Part shown: piece after piece, positions 24,057 through 33,779 of the stretch
Position numbering within the stretch: the stretch's first letter is position 1
Layout of the letters: each line of letters starts with the position of its first letter
DNA from: Agrostemma githago
Taxonomy: Eukaryota > Streptophyta > Magnoliopsida > Caryophyllales > Caryophyllaceae
Assembly (NCBI GenBank): GCA_958450325.1
Contig: OY288241.1
Location: 52,710,078-52,774,077 of the forward strand
DNA: 64,000 nt
Direction of reading: 5' to 3'
Translations under genes and position numbers: made by a program
Notes under the pieces: model-generated
Databases searched by the model: none
Told to the model about the DNA's origin: nothing
What the model saw: the letters and a program-made list of their open reading frames with translations, nothing else

Positions 24057-24156
24057 ATTAATATTTACTGCCCCCTTTACTGCCTCCCCCCTTCAAATAC
24101 CAACGCCATTTTTACACCAACTACTTCCAACTTCACCTCTTTAAACCTAACAAAAA
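24057..24156 (+). promoter_or_regulatory. shared upstream region of 92-codon gene A
   Basis: The block TACTGCCTCCCCC, CAAATACCAACGCCATTTTTA and an A-rich leader (AACAAAAA) just before ATG is repeated, with small changes, before gene B at 24962-25077. Conservation of the upstream block along with the coding frame suggests a functional promoter, or simply that both were duplicated together. Confidence 0.5.
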
Positions 24157-24435
24157 ATGGCAAGCAAAATAGAAGAAATCAGAAAAATGATCGAGGAGTA
24201 CGATGGTTTGTTGAATACCACTAGATCAAATGAATTAAGAGCCATGCAGCTAGTCGCTCCTGCCATAGACGCGAGGACCTACATGGCATCCATTGGCAGT
24301 ACAGAAAAGGAGACCGAACTGGACGACTACATCGAATTCTTGATGAAAAAGTGTATTGGATGTTTCCACACTAAGAAAGCGTTGCAGTGTGATTTGGCCA
24401 ACTTGAGGAAGATGCTTCAAAAAAACGGGGGTTAA
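24157..24435 (+). CDS. small 92-aa protein A carried by the MULE
   Basis: I do not recognise the family. The protein begins MASKIEEIRKMIEEYDGLL and is mostly predicted-helical: charged heptad-like stretches at residues 4-20 and 54-90 (ELDDYIEFLMKKCIGCF, DLANLRKMLQ) suggest a small coiled-coil or helical-bundle protein. There is no signal peptide or membrane segment. It ends Asn-Gly-Gly. Gene B 640 bases downstream encodes a same-length protein, identical at about two thirds of positions by hand count, with many of the differences conservative. Two intact paralogous frames inside an otherwise decaying transposon suggest selection or recent activity. It lies downstream of the Ulp1 gene on the same strand, and AGTCACAC motifs follow it. 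A partner or substrate role for the protease is possible but purely inferential. The Gly-Gly end recalls ubiquitin-like tails, but nothing else supports that. Confidence 0.6.
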   Translation: MASKIEEIRKMIEEYDGLLNTTRSNELRAMQLVAPAIDARTYMASIGSTEKETELDDYIEFLMKKCIGCFHTKKALQCDLANLRKMLQKNGG

Positions 24436-24655
24436 TTATGCATGTAACGAAAATGAAGGGTGTAATGGACGTATCATGTTTCAAGTACTGGATGTTTTAA
24501 TGTGTTTTGAGATATAAAATATATAAGTAGTGGATGTTTTTACGTTTCAAGAATATTTTTATGTTGTTTCAGAATGTGACTTTTCTATTTTTTTCGCTAT
24601 TTCTCTATCGTTGTTTCGCTATTTTTCTACTTTTAGGTTTCTACGCTTCATTTTG

Positions 24656-24785
24656 GAGAATCACTGTCAGTTGTAGAATCACAGACATTATCTTGTACAA
24701 TCACACTCCCACAATGCTACTGTAGAGTCACACCCTGCCTACTGTAGAGTCACATTCATTGTATTGCACAATCACACTCACTTGT
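24656..24785 (+). repeat. AGTCACAC motif array after gene A
   Basis: Five words such as TGTAGAGTCACACC and TGTACAATCACACTCCCACA follow the stop codon of gene A. A similar array, with partly the same wording, follows gene B. Confidence 0.75.
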
Positions 24786-24954
24786 TTTGTGTCAACCAAA
24801 TATTAAGTTAATACTGTTTGTAGCGTTTAAAGATAATGCATTCCAGAACAAAAACAATTTTACGGACCCCCATGTTTTACGACTACGCCATATTAGAAAT
24901 AATTAAGATCGACAAAAGACGTAACTCCCTATTTACATAATTAAGAAATAATTA

Positions 24955-25077
24955 ACCCCCTATTTACTGCCTCCCCCTCTTTAAATACCAACACCATTTT
25001 TATCACCTTAACCACTTCAAATTCACCACTTTTACCAGCCCCTACATACAACTCCACCACTTTAACCTTACAAAAAA
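24955..25077 (+). promoter_or_regulatory. shared upstream region of 92-codon gene B
   Basis: TACTGCCTCCCCC and AAATACCAACACCATTTTTA match the region upstream of gene A, followed by an A-rich leader directly before ATG. TTTAAATA at 24981-24988 is a possible TATA element. Confidence 0.5.
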
Positions 25078-25356
25078 ATGGCCAGCAAAATAGAAGAGAT
25101 CAGAAGTTTGATCGAGGAGTATAATGGTTTATTGGATTCCACTGTGTCCAATGAATTAAGAGCCATGCAGCTAGTCGCAACTGCAATTGACGTGAGGAGC
25201 TTTGTGGCGTCCACTAGTGATACACATAAAGAGGCCGAACTGGACAACTACATCCAGTTCTTGATGAAGAAGTCTATGGAGTGTTTCCGCACAAGGAACA
25301 GGTTCCAGCGTGACTTGGCCAACTTGAATAAGATGCTTAAAAAGTACGGAGGTTAA
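25078..25356 (+). CDS. small 92-aa protein B carried by the MULE
   Basis: This is the paralogue of protein A, with the same length and no internal gap. The start MASKIEEIR, the block SNELRAMQLVA, FLMKK and DLAN.KML are shared exactly. The differences are spread over about 30 positions and many keep charge or hydrophobicity. It ends Tyr-Gly-Gly. The gene lies in the same orientation with the same upstream block and a following AGTCACAC array, so the unit of duplication was about 920 bp and is old enough to have diverged at DNA level while keeping the frame. The function is unknown. Both genes are convergent with the transposase pseudogene that follows on the minus strand. Confidence 0.6.
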   Translation: MASKIEEIRSLIEEYNGLLDSTVSNELRAMQLVATAIDVRSFVASTSDTHKEAELDNYIQFLMKKSMECFRTRNRFQRDLANLNKMLKKYGG

Positions 25357-25609
25357 GTATGTATGGGTTAAGATGTAGCGTTTAGTAATGGTCATTTTTA
25401 TGTGTTTTAAGTTTTAATGAATGTTAAAGTGTAGCGTTTAATGTTGAAGTGTAGCGTTTAATGGATGTTTTCCGCATTATGTCGTAGAATATTTTCCGCG
25501 TTTAAGGGTATGCAAGTATTACATGTTGTGTAAGAGATGGACTTTTTCTAATGTACAAATATTTCCATCGCTATTGCGCTATTTCTCTATTTCCATCGCT
25601 ATTTTTCTA

Positions 25610-25885
25610 ATGTACAGACACATGGTGTATAGTCACACTCAACAAGTTTTATAGTCACACTAAACATGGTGTATAATCACAGTCATCATGTCATATAACT
25701 AGTTTAGGTTTCTACACTTCATTTTGGAGAATCACAGTCAGTGTATTGAAGAATCACAGTCATTATCTTGTACAATCACACTCCCACAATTAGTGAAACC
25801 ACAGTCCACCTCTTGTTCTACAATCACACACTGCCTGCTGTAAAGTTGCACTCATTGTGTTGCACAATCACACTCACTTGTTTCG
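25610..25885 (+). repeat. AGTCACAC motif array after gene B
   Basis: Words such as TATAGTCACACTCAACAAG and ACAATCACACTCCCACAAT occur about ten times. Between here and 26283, two similar stretches (about 25985-26110 and 26150-26240) repeat CACGGACCTTGAC and AATAATTAAGGTCCGC. Confidence 0.75.
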
Positions 25886-26283
25886 TGTCACCCAAATATT
25901 AAGGGCATAATGTTCCTGTACAGCTGTATTTGTAGCCAAAGATGCTGCATTCCAGAATAAAAATGACTGCTATTTCATTGTATTCTTACAGTCAAAGGAA
26001 CAAAAACAATTTTACGGACCCCCACGCTTTACGACTACGCCATATTGGAAATAATTAAGGTCCGCAATAGCATATACAATATCACGGACCTTGACTATTT
26101 CAAACGTCGACAAGTCTTTATGTTTCACAAAGCAGGAAATCGCCCCCATGATCTAAGACTTAAACCATATTAGAAATGATTGAGGTCCGCAATATACGAA
26201 AACAATGTCACGGACCTTGACCATTTCAAACGTCGACAACCTTTGTGTTTCCAAAAAGAATGTTCCTAAGTAACAGATGATAT

Positions 26284-29022
26284 TCATGAACAATCCTCCT
26301 CGGCAATCCCTGCCGGGTCCTCCTCCTCCTCCTCAACATCAACAGGTGGGTACTCAGCAAATGGGTTGGGGCAGTTCCTCTTGTCATGGTGCCCCATCCT
26401 CTTGCAGTTCTTACACAGCCGTTTAGGCTTGGCGGCAATTGCAGCAGCCTTCGCCTTAGAAGAAAGCATCCGCTTCCCACTGCCCTTGTTCTTGGCTTTC
26501 TTCGGGGGCAATATGGTTATTTCAATTGAGCTCGTACAGCCGAGGATCTCCTCTAATTCTTGCGTCTTGCTACAAGGGCCAGCAAAGACAATATCGGACC
26601 TGAAGTCGCGAATGACGTCAGCTAGATTACTAACGTCTTCCTTACCTATTTTGCTGACATGACTGACGGTCTCATAGAACTCCGAGAACAGCCTCCTGAC
26701 AGTAACAACCTTCTCATCGTGTAGGCGACTCTCTGACAGGGGACATGCATTAACATTACGTAGAGCATCCTTTGTCCATCTACATGCCACGTACCGTTCC
26801 GGGATCGTCTCCCGTCCTTTCGAAGAGTATATCCAAATGGCGTGCCTGCAAAGAATTCCATACCGACAAAACTTTCTGCAAGTACACCTGACCTCACAGG
26901 TACCTGCGAGTGCATTAAAAAACACATAAAGAGTGCGACTGTTGACCGTACAGACGGTGGCTACGCAACGTACGGGATGAGACTCCGTAAAGGTATGATC
27001 ACAACCTTGACAGGATACAGTCACACCCATTATGCTGCATAGTCACAGTCCTTACGACGCAGAATCAAACGAATTGCGTTGTACAATCACACGCACCGCG
27101 TTCCAGAGTCGCACCCTTTATTGTGTACAGTCACATTCAATGAATTATGGAAAAAAACTCGTTACGTTTAGAATCAAAACGTTTAGATCATATACTATGG
27201 CTACACGAAATGGACATTGACTTTCTATGCCAGTACCTGGGTTGTATTCAACAATGTAGTTGCGGTCCCGGATGGAGTCCAGTACTGTTGTCGCTTCGAT
27301 CCCGTCCTTCTCCTGATACCCACGAACGCTGCACGTGTACAGCGAAAACTTAACCTCTTCCTGAAAGTGTGCAAAGGCCACGTGCGTGTACACCCTTGCC
27401 GCGTGGCTCTCCATCGGATTCGTCGATCCAATTTTGGGGAATGACTGCTGGTTATCGTTGTCTAGCCTCTTCTGCATGTGCCTTTGTTGGTCCATCGCAC
27501 TTTCGAAACGCATCCAGAACTGGACCAACGTACCATTGTTGTCTTCAAACTTTTTGAAGAAACTGTTCTCACTCTCTGATCTCTACGTTGTCCTCATAAT
27601 TCCGGACATCCTCACCTCCCTGCAATGCGCGGCGACCCATTTGCTCCTCTCTTCGAACATATTTTCGAACCATTCGATCCCAACAGCATCATGGTCGATC
27701 ATAATCCGCCCCCACCTGTCGTCGAACTCCGACGCCTCGATGTCATCATCCCATATAATTGCATTGAGAGCTTTTACAAAGTCCGAGGCCCTCCTTTCTT
27801 GATCTGCCGTACTTTGTTGGAACCTTGTTCATGATGTGCCACGTGCAGCACCGTTGGTGCGCTGCTTTGAATATTTCGGGGATGGCATTTAAAATTCCGG
27901 GATCCTGATCTGTAATGATATAACACGGTTCCTTCCCTCCCATGGCTTCCAGAAACCGGGAGAGGACCCATATAAATGACTCGTAGTCCTCCTTAAATAG
28001 CAACGCCCCACAGAACGTGACAGACCGTTTGTGGTTGTCCATGCCAGTGAACGGTGTGAACACCATGGAATACACGTAGGTTCCGTACGTTGGGTCGAAC
28101 GAAACTGCATCCCCGAATGCCGCGTAATTCCTTCGAGCTGCACCATCCGCCCAAATGACCCTGCGTAAGCTTCCGTCTGTATCCACATCGTAGTCAAAGT
28201 AGAAATCCTCCTGACTGTCTTTCAAACTCTTGAACCGGTCTATGAACAACTGACCATCCTGCTCGTGGACGAAGCACTTGACGTCCCTCCCCCAGTTCTT
28301 GAAATCAACCAACGATGCTCCGATGTTCTGATATCCGCCCGACAACTCCTTGCACATCCTGTATGTTCGAGTCGCCCCAATCTTCAGCTGCACACACAGA
28401 AATGCAACTACATTGGTCTCGCACAGTTGGCAGTCAACCATACACTAACAACATTGTTGACAGACATTACGCACTCTCGAGTTGCAGACGATCATCTCCT
28501 TGTGATATCTTGATAGATTTCGAGATGACTTTTGAAACTCTCTGTCCTTGACCGTCACAAGATCGTGGTTGTGTTCCTTGATGAACTCTTCAATATAAAA
28601 CCCCCCGATCATTGCACAAAGCCTAATTCTTGCTCCACATTGCGTCCTCGGCGCCTTCGTAATCCTTTTGGGTTCGTACGATCCCACATACTCTTGCCTC
28701 TCCTTCTCTCCCGTGCTCGACAGCTTCACCATGCTCTGGCTGGCTGTTTTGCCCTCCTTGTTACAAGCCAACAATTTCTTCTTGATCGAACCATCAAATG
28801 ATCTAGTTGTCGGTACCTCTTCGCCTCGAAACCAAAATAAAATGCGTAAGCTTGATAAAACTTGAATGCTCCATCGATGTCCACGAACTTCTGCCTTACG
28901 TAAGGGACAATCACTGTGTCTTCAGCTGGCATATAGGTTGGAACAAAAAACAAATTATCAAAGGTTGGACACAAAAAAACCCCTAAATTACACACTATCA
29001 ATCTTGCAACGCACGCATTCAT
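26284..29022 (-). pseudogene. FAR1/MURA-type MULE transposase, broken by several lesions
   Basis: Read on the minus strand the domains are in the usual FAR1/MURA order. The FAR1-type DNA-binding domain starts near 28920 (VRQKFVDIDGAFKFYQAYAF, later GFYIEEFIKEHNHDL). The DDE transposase follows: first Asp in SFDPTYGTY, second in IITDQD, the CTWHIM motif, and a Glu in the EASEFDDRW region. The SWIM finger comes next (CTCRKFCRYGILCRHAIW) and finally a zinc knuckle (CKNCKRMGHHDKRNC) near the C-terminus. The stop after EEDCS is at 26284. Lesions seen: a frame change near 28765, another near 28440, another near 27820, and a TAG at 27583-27585 where relatives usually have Gln in TTQRSESEN. The SWIM exon starts at 26903, after an intron reaching to about 27195 that carries AGTCACAC motifs. 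This copy cannot make a full transposase. Confidence 0.75.
26995..27140 (+). repeat. AGTCACAC motif array in the transposase intron
   Basis: Words ATACAGTCACACCC, TGCATAGTCACAG, TGTACAATCACACGC and TGTACAGTCACATTC occur in the plus orientation, which is antisense to the transposase gene. Confidence 0.75.
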
Positions 29023-29034
29023 CTCTGACCTTAT

Positions 29035-29570
29035 TGAAGTGTGACTTTTCTCAAAAACGACTGTGACTTTGCGCGTATAACAGCATGATTGTTAGAGCTT
29101 AACACCCGCACCGCATAACAAAAGCAAGTACAACTACAACCCAAGATGCAATACCAACAATAATAAATATATATATTTTCTCAACAACAAAAAAACACCC
29201 ACAATAATAAATATAACAATGATAAGGAAACAAACATATATATTTTGAATAGTAAAACAACTTCAACGTAATACAACTACGCCTACTGCTAAAACTACAA
29301 CTACATGCAACCAACAAAATAATAATTTGCCTTGATTAATATCCACAACACATAAGAACTACAAGTACAACTACAAACCAATGTGCAATACTCAACGACA
29401 ACAACAAAAAAATACAATGATAAATATAACAATGATAAAGAAACCAACATAAATATTTGGAATAATAAAGAACCTTCAACGTAATACAGCAGAACAACTA
29501 CAACAACAGTGAACGTGTGACTGTCTATCATATTGAGTATGACTGTCACGTTATAACGGTGTGACTCTGC
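29035..29570 (-). repeat. right subterminal repeats: duplicated AACTACAA block and inverted motif words
   Basis: Two diverged direct copies (about 29110-29285 and 29345-29500) share AAGTACAACTACAA, AAATATAACAATGATAA and TTCAACGTAATACA. GTACAACTACAAC is the inverse of GTTGTAGTTGTAC found at 15.74 kb, so the two ends share a subterminal inverted motif. GTGTGACTGT and GGTGTGACTCTGC at 29515-29570 are the AGTCACA motif in inverted orientation. The remainder to 30095 holds no gene. Confidence 0.6.
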
Positions 29571-30094
29571 AAAAATATCAAACCAAACAAAACAATGTTC
29601 GACTGCACATTTTCGTTACTCTTCTCATTTAACAAACCAAATATATATGTATATATCCATCTTACCTCCTACATGTTGCCCAGAAATTTTCAACTGCACA
29701 TTTTGATCATCGCGTGGTTCTTCGAGGAACAACACCATTAGAGCATAAAGACGTACAGCAATTTACGAATTAGGGTTTAGTTATTCTGAATAATGGTATA
29801 GATAGAGGGAAGCTTTTTTATTAAGGATAAATTTCGAATTTTAGTGAGAGCTTGGTGAGAGATTTGGGATGATTTTCAAATTTTGGTGAGGGAGTGAATT
29901 TTGTTGATGGAAAGGGTGATAGATTTGGTGATACGAATGGTGATTGCATGCTGTACTTCTGCCCTGCTGTTGTCTGCTGCTTGTCATTCACGGACATATT
30001 CTCCCTTTTTTCTTTTTTTTTGATTAATCTTAGCCATCCATCCAAACTAAATCAAGGGCCAAAAACACAACTTCCCAACTTCCGACTTTTCACC

Positions 30095-30112
30095 AAACTC
30101 CCTTGATCCCTT
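30095..30112 (-). repeat. right terminal inverted repeat of the giant MULE
   Basis: AACTCCCTTGATCCCTTT inverted matches the left terminus over GGGATCAAGGGAGTT. It is followed at once by (TA)n. Confidence 0.65.
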
Positions 30113-30150
30113 TTATATATATATATATGTATAGAGAGAGAGAGAGAGTC
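30113..30150. repeat. (TA)n and (GA)n microsatellite
   Basis: TA repeats, then GTATAGAGAGAGAGAGAGAG, separate the giant MULE from the next TIR element. Confidence 0.9.
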
Positions 30151-30727
30151 AAGATCCGGTGGGAATCTATACATGAATGAGAACTGTGAGAACCTCTTAG
30201 AACCATTAGATCTTATGATATCTAACGGTTGACATTACTCGCATAGTTTTGTTACTGAATGAACTTCTTTTGATTTGGATCACGCTGACATGAGATGACT
30301 CATTTAGCTGGCAAGTGGAATGCATATTCTATTACGTAGGAATTTCTTTCATGAACAAATTGCAATTGATTTGATATTTGTGCAACTTACAATTGATTTG
30401 ATTTTTTTCCAAAAACAATTGAATTGATTTTGGTATCTTATTTCTAACTGATATTAATTGATTTGTTAACATGCAATTGTTGTAGAAATTTTTTTATAAA
30501 TAGAGACCGCCCGACTTCATCACATACTTTTATTATATTTCAAATCTCAATTAATCTTATATAAGGAGTAGAAATTATTAATATTCTTTTTTCAATAAAT
30601 ATAAATAATAATAGTCATAATTCCCCAATACATCTTACTTCCTCTGATATATTGGTTTATTTGATTAATTGGCAATTACTTTTTCAATAAAAGTGAAAAA
30701 GGGTACGCTAAAATTTAAACGAAATTA

Positions 30728-31623
30728 CTTTTTCCTAACGAGCCTTTACTCAATCCTAACGAATTTTCTTAGGATTTTTCCATTCTACCCTTTTATAGAT
30801 CTTTACTTTTTTACACAAAAATTCAACTGTTTTCCTCCATCGATTTACGTAAATAACGTTTTCGAATTCGATTATGAATTTTAATTCAATTACCAATACA
30901 TAATATCTGTAAATTATTAACTTAATTATTTTGTATATAGTATCAAGTATTTATTATTAAAATTATTGAATTTAAAAGACTTGAATTTTTTATTATTAAT
31001 ACAAACATACAACAATTAATTGAATTTAAATTTTTCAATATATTACACCATTTAATTTTTTGAAAAGTCACTAAATTAAAAGTAAAAAAAAATATAAAAG
31101 CAAGTAAAAATATAAGAGAATTTACATTAAAAAAAATAAAAATAAAAATAAAAAATAAAAAAATTACTGGAGTATTGTTACCACCTACCAACCTTTCCGC
31201 CTACTCACCACCCCAACCACCCCTCATCCACCCATCCATCCACCCAGACCTGACCCAGACCCATCCTCAGTCCGACCCAGACCCACTCAATCCACCCGAC
31301 CCACCGACAGTCATGACCATCGAACTCCAACCACCAAGCCACCCCATCCCCGAGCCACCACCACCCAGCCCAAATCTTACCCATTGTCAAAGCGACCCGA
31401 CCCAGGCCACCTCTGAGGACGACCACCGCCCTTCGGCCACCCTGAGCCATGCCTGCCCAGCCACCCTTGACGCTTCCGATGATTGAGGTTGTTTATGAGA
31501 GGGTTTGTTTTTTTGGGATTTTTTAAGAGAGAGAAAGAAATTAAATTTTGAGAATGTGATGAAATGACGAGGGTAAATTAGTAAAATGTCGTTAGGATTG
31601 AGTAAAAGCTCGTTAGGAAAAAG
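30728..31623. mobile_element. nested TIR element, about 0.9 kb
   Basis: The ends form a 35-bp inverted repeat with few mismatches: CTTTTTCCTAACGAGC then TTTACTCAATCCTAACGA on the left, and its inverse at 31589-31623. The inside is AT-rich to 31150, then a C-rich low-complexity stretch (31175-31490) that is open in two frames but looks like simple sequence. No target duplication was found. Confidence 0.5.
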
Positions 31624-32095
31624 CACGGGTACACTAAAACAGAAATCGAAAAAGGCTACTCTAAAATAGAAATAAAGGTACGCTAAAATAGAAAAAGAGT
31701 ACACTAAAATTGAAATCGAAAAAGGGTACGCTAAAAGTGAAAAATGGTACGCTAAAATTGAAATTGAAAATATGGTACGCTAAAAGTGAAAAGGGGTACG
31801 CTAAAGTTTTAAAAGGGTACGCTAAAATTGAAAAGGGGTACACTAAAATTGAAATTGAAAAAGAAACGCTAAAATAGAAAAAAGGGTACGCTAAAATTTA
31901 AAAAGAATACGCTAAAATTGAAAAAGGGTACACTAAAATTGAAAAAGGGTACACTAAAATTGAAATAGGGTACACTGAATTGAAAGAGGGTACACTAAAG
32001 GGTACGATAAAATTAAGAAAATGTATTCTAAAATTTAAAAAGGGTACAACAATATTGTCAAAGGGTACACTAAAATTGGACCAAAATTGGAGCCA
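31624..32095 (+). repeat. minisatellite with unit GGGTACRCTAAAATTGAAA
   Basis: Some eighteen or more units of 20-30 bases vary around the phrase GGGTACGCTAAAATTGAAAA. Many units are near 21 bases, which makes antisense frames look like heptad repeats. The phrase is also present once before the nested TIR element (near 30700), so the nested element may have inserted into this array. Confidence 0.85.
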
Positions 32096-32196
32096 AAAAT
32101 AATTAAACAAAGGGTTTTCAATTAGGCTTCTTGATTCACAACAATGTCAAAATCTAATTCTTATATTGCTGGTTCCGGTCCTTCTCAAAGAAAAAA

Positions 32197-32754
32197 TCAA
32201 ACCGGAACAATTCCCTTAAGAGTTGCAATCTTGTTCTTATCCCACCTTAAGAGTTCAGCAATTTTCTCCTTCTTATACGGTCCCAAACTCTCACTCTGAA
32301 AAGAAAACAAAAAATATTAACTACCCGACTACCGTAAATAATACTACAAATTGTACCCTAGGAAGGGTGGGGAACCCTGTCGTGGATGAGTGTAACGGGG
32401 GGACAATCGATAAAACTTAAATAAGGTCAAGTAATCCATAAAACTTCAATAATACCTTTTCGCACTTTACTTGAACCAACATCATCCCCTGTCGTCATTT
32501 CATCTTGCTTTTTTTGGGCAATCAATTTCCTACCTGTGAGAACAAACAAAACAATTAAACAAGGCAAACGAAGAAATGAACACAAAGAACAGTTAGAGCA
32601 ATCAACAAGGAACAAGCTTGATATTATTCCTTTCATATTCAATGAAAATTCTAATGAAAATCTATGAGTAATAATAAACTACCTTTGTGCACCTTCATGG
32701 AAGGTGCATCATCCAATATCAATTCATCTCGCTTTCTTTTGTTTGATCCGCTAC
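32197..32754 (-). pseudogene. multi-exon gene fragment on the minus strand
   Basis: I do not recognise the protein. Two internal exons fit GT-AG boundaries: 32683-32754 (72 nt) and 32456-32533 (78 nt). Both are phase 1-1 and clearly paralogous: one reads KRKRDELILDDAPSMKVHK, the other KKQDEMTTGDDVGSSKVRK. A candidate last exon, 32197-32295, follows a TTTTCAG acceptor and reads ESLGPYKKEKIAELLRWDKN, ending in TGA. Its phase does not join directly to the second exon, so an exon is missing or the gene is broken. The short basic-acidic modules suggest a nuclear protein of low complexity. Its position inside a TIR element suggests capture by a Pack-MULE-like element, or a remnant of the element's own gene. 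Confidence 0.4.
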
Positions 32755-33779
32755 CTACAACGGTATTTTTAACCTCCATGCCCGTGAGCAAAAAAAATGA
32801 AACAAAACAATTAAACAAAGAAAGTAGTTCGCTCAAACAAAGAAAGTAGTTGATGTGAAGCTACTACCTACCATCTAAATTAGGAAAAAAGTCCCTTTCG
32901 AAAGCAGCTAGTCCACAGCCTCAAGGTGAGATCGTCCTATATAAGACCGAAGAAAAGCCGACATAACCTCGAGTGTTCAATCATATCACGCTTGTTATAG
33001 TCAAGAACATGTGTATCTTAGATACGAGACTATAATGCCGGAATATGATATAACTCGCAAACTTGAGGACATATCAGTATCTATCTACGAGATACATTTC
33101 AGTCGATTTCATTACATACCCAGAGATTTCAGTGTCGTCTTTACTGGTTTGCCCGAAGTTAGCATTTAGGAGAATATACCCTAAAGTCTACCACCAACTT
33201 CATGGTTTATGCCGTACGTACAATTACCGAGGTATTCAACAACGATTCATACAGTACACTAAAACCCCAATTTCACATACTTGAACATATAATTTCACAA
33301 TTGAACCCTAAAAACAAGTTAAATTCAGAAATTAGGGTTGAAGAAAGTATAAAATCGTTAAAATCATAATAATCTGACCTAATTAATTCCGTATTATGAG
33401 AATCGAATAATTCATCAACCCTAATTAAAATAGTTTAGCGAGATGATAAATTGCCTAATGATGATTATAAGTTGACGATAAATTGCAAGAACTAAACGAT
33501 TGAATTGTTGGAATACCTGGAAATTAAGGCGATCGATGAGTGAAGAATACGAGGAAATGGCGAAGACGATCGAAGTGAACGAAGTGAGATGAACTAGGTT
33601 TAGCTAGATGAACGAAGGGAAAGAGAAATTAGAGGGGTGAGGGTTATCAGACAAAACAAAATGAAAAAATGACTCAGACAAAACAAAATGAATCTCAGCC
33701 ATCCATTCACATTATATGATCTGATGGCTGAGAAGAGTTCTCATAGTTCTCATTGAATGAGTGGTTCTCACAGGAACCT

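Larger units (their letters stand above)
15126..30112. mobile_element. giant (about 15 kb) Ulp1-bearing MULE-like transposon in (TA)n DNA
   Basis: The left end GAGGGGGGATCAAGGGAGTT and the inverted right end AAAAGGGATCAAGGGAGTT share GGGATCAAGGGAGTT. Further in, both ends share GGATGGATGG-type and TTTAG-type blocks, giving an imperfect TIR of about 100 bp. Both ends lie in TA repeats. Inside are a plus-strand Ulp1-type protease gene, two 92-codon paralogous genes, and a minus-strand FAR1/MURA transposase pseudogene. This is the layout known for Kaonashi-type MULEs, which carry Ulp1-like genes. The (TA)n setting recalls the TA-targeting MULEs (TAFT, Tetris). A 9-11 bp target duplication cannot be recognised inside the TA repeat. 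Confidence 0.7.
30152..33779. mobile_element. 3.6-kb TIR element (MULE-like) with exon-like gene pieces
   Basis: The left end contains TGAATGAGAACTGTGAGAAC and TTAGAACCATTAGATC. The inverted right end contains TCAATGAGAACTATGAGAAC and CAGCCATCAGATCATAT. This is an imperfect TIR of about 80 bp, starting GGT at both ends. It follows a TA/GA microsatellite. No transposase is present. Inside are a nested element (30728-31623), a minisatellite (31624-32095) and coding-like exons on the minus strand (32197-32754). Confidence 0.5.

Noticed and set aside
16095..27140. AGTCACAC arrays as a possible CRISPR array
   Set aside because: The repeats are short, variable and irregularly spaced, the context is a plant transposon with introns, and there are no cas genes.
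28388..28443. A 56-base intron to explain the transposase frame change near 28440
   Set aside because: Candidate GT sites give the wrong phase or follow a stop, and the length is below usual plant introns. A lesion is simpler.
31175..31486. Proline-rich open frame on the plus strand and its antisense Trp/Gly-rich partner
   Set aside because: Both come from a C-rich low-complexity stretch inside a nested element. There is no domain, and composition alone keeps the frames open.
31661..32110. Minus-strand frames with heptad-like YPFSILA repeats
   Set aside because: They are translations of the 21-base-like minisatellite unit. Length and repetition follow from the DNA repeat, not from a protein.
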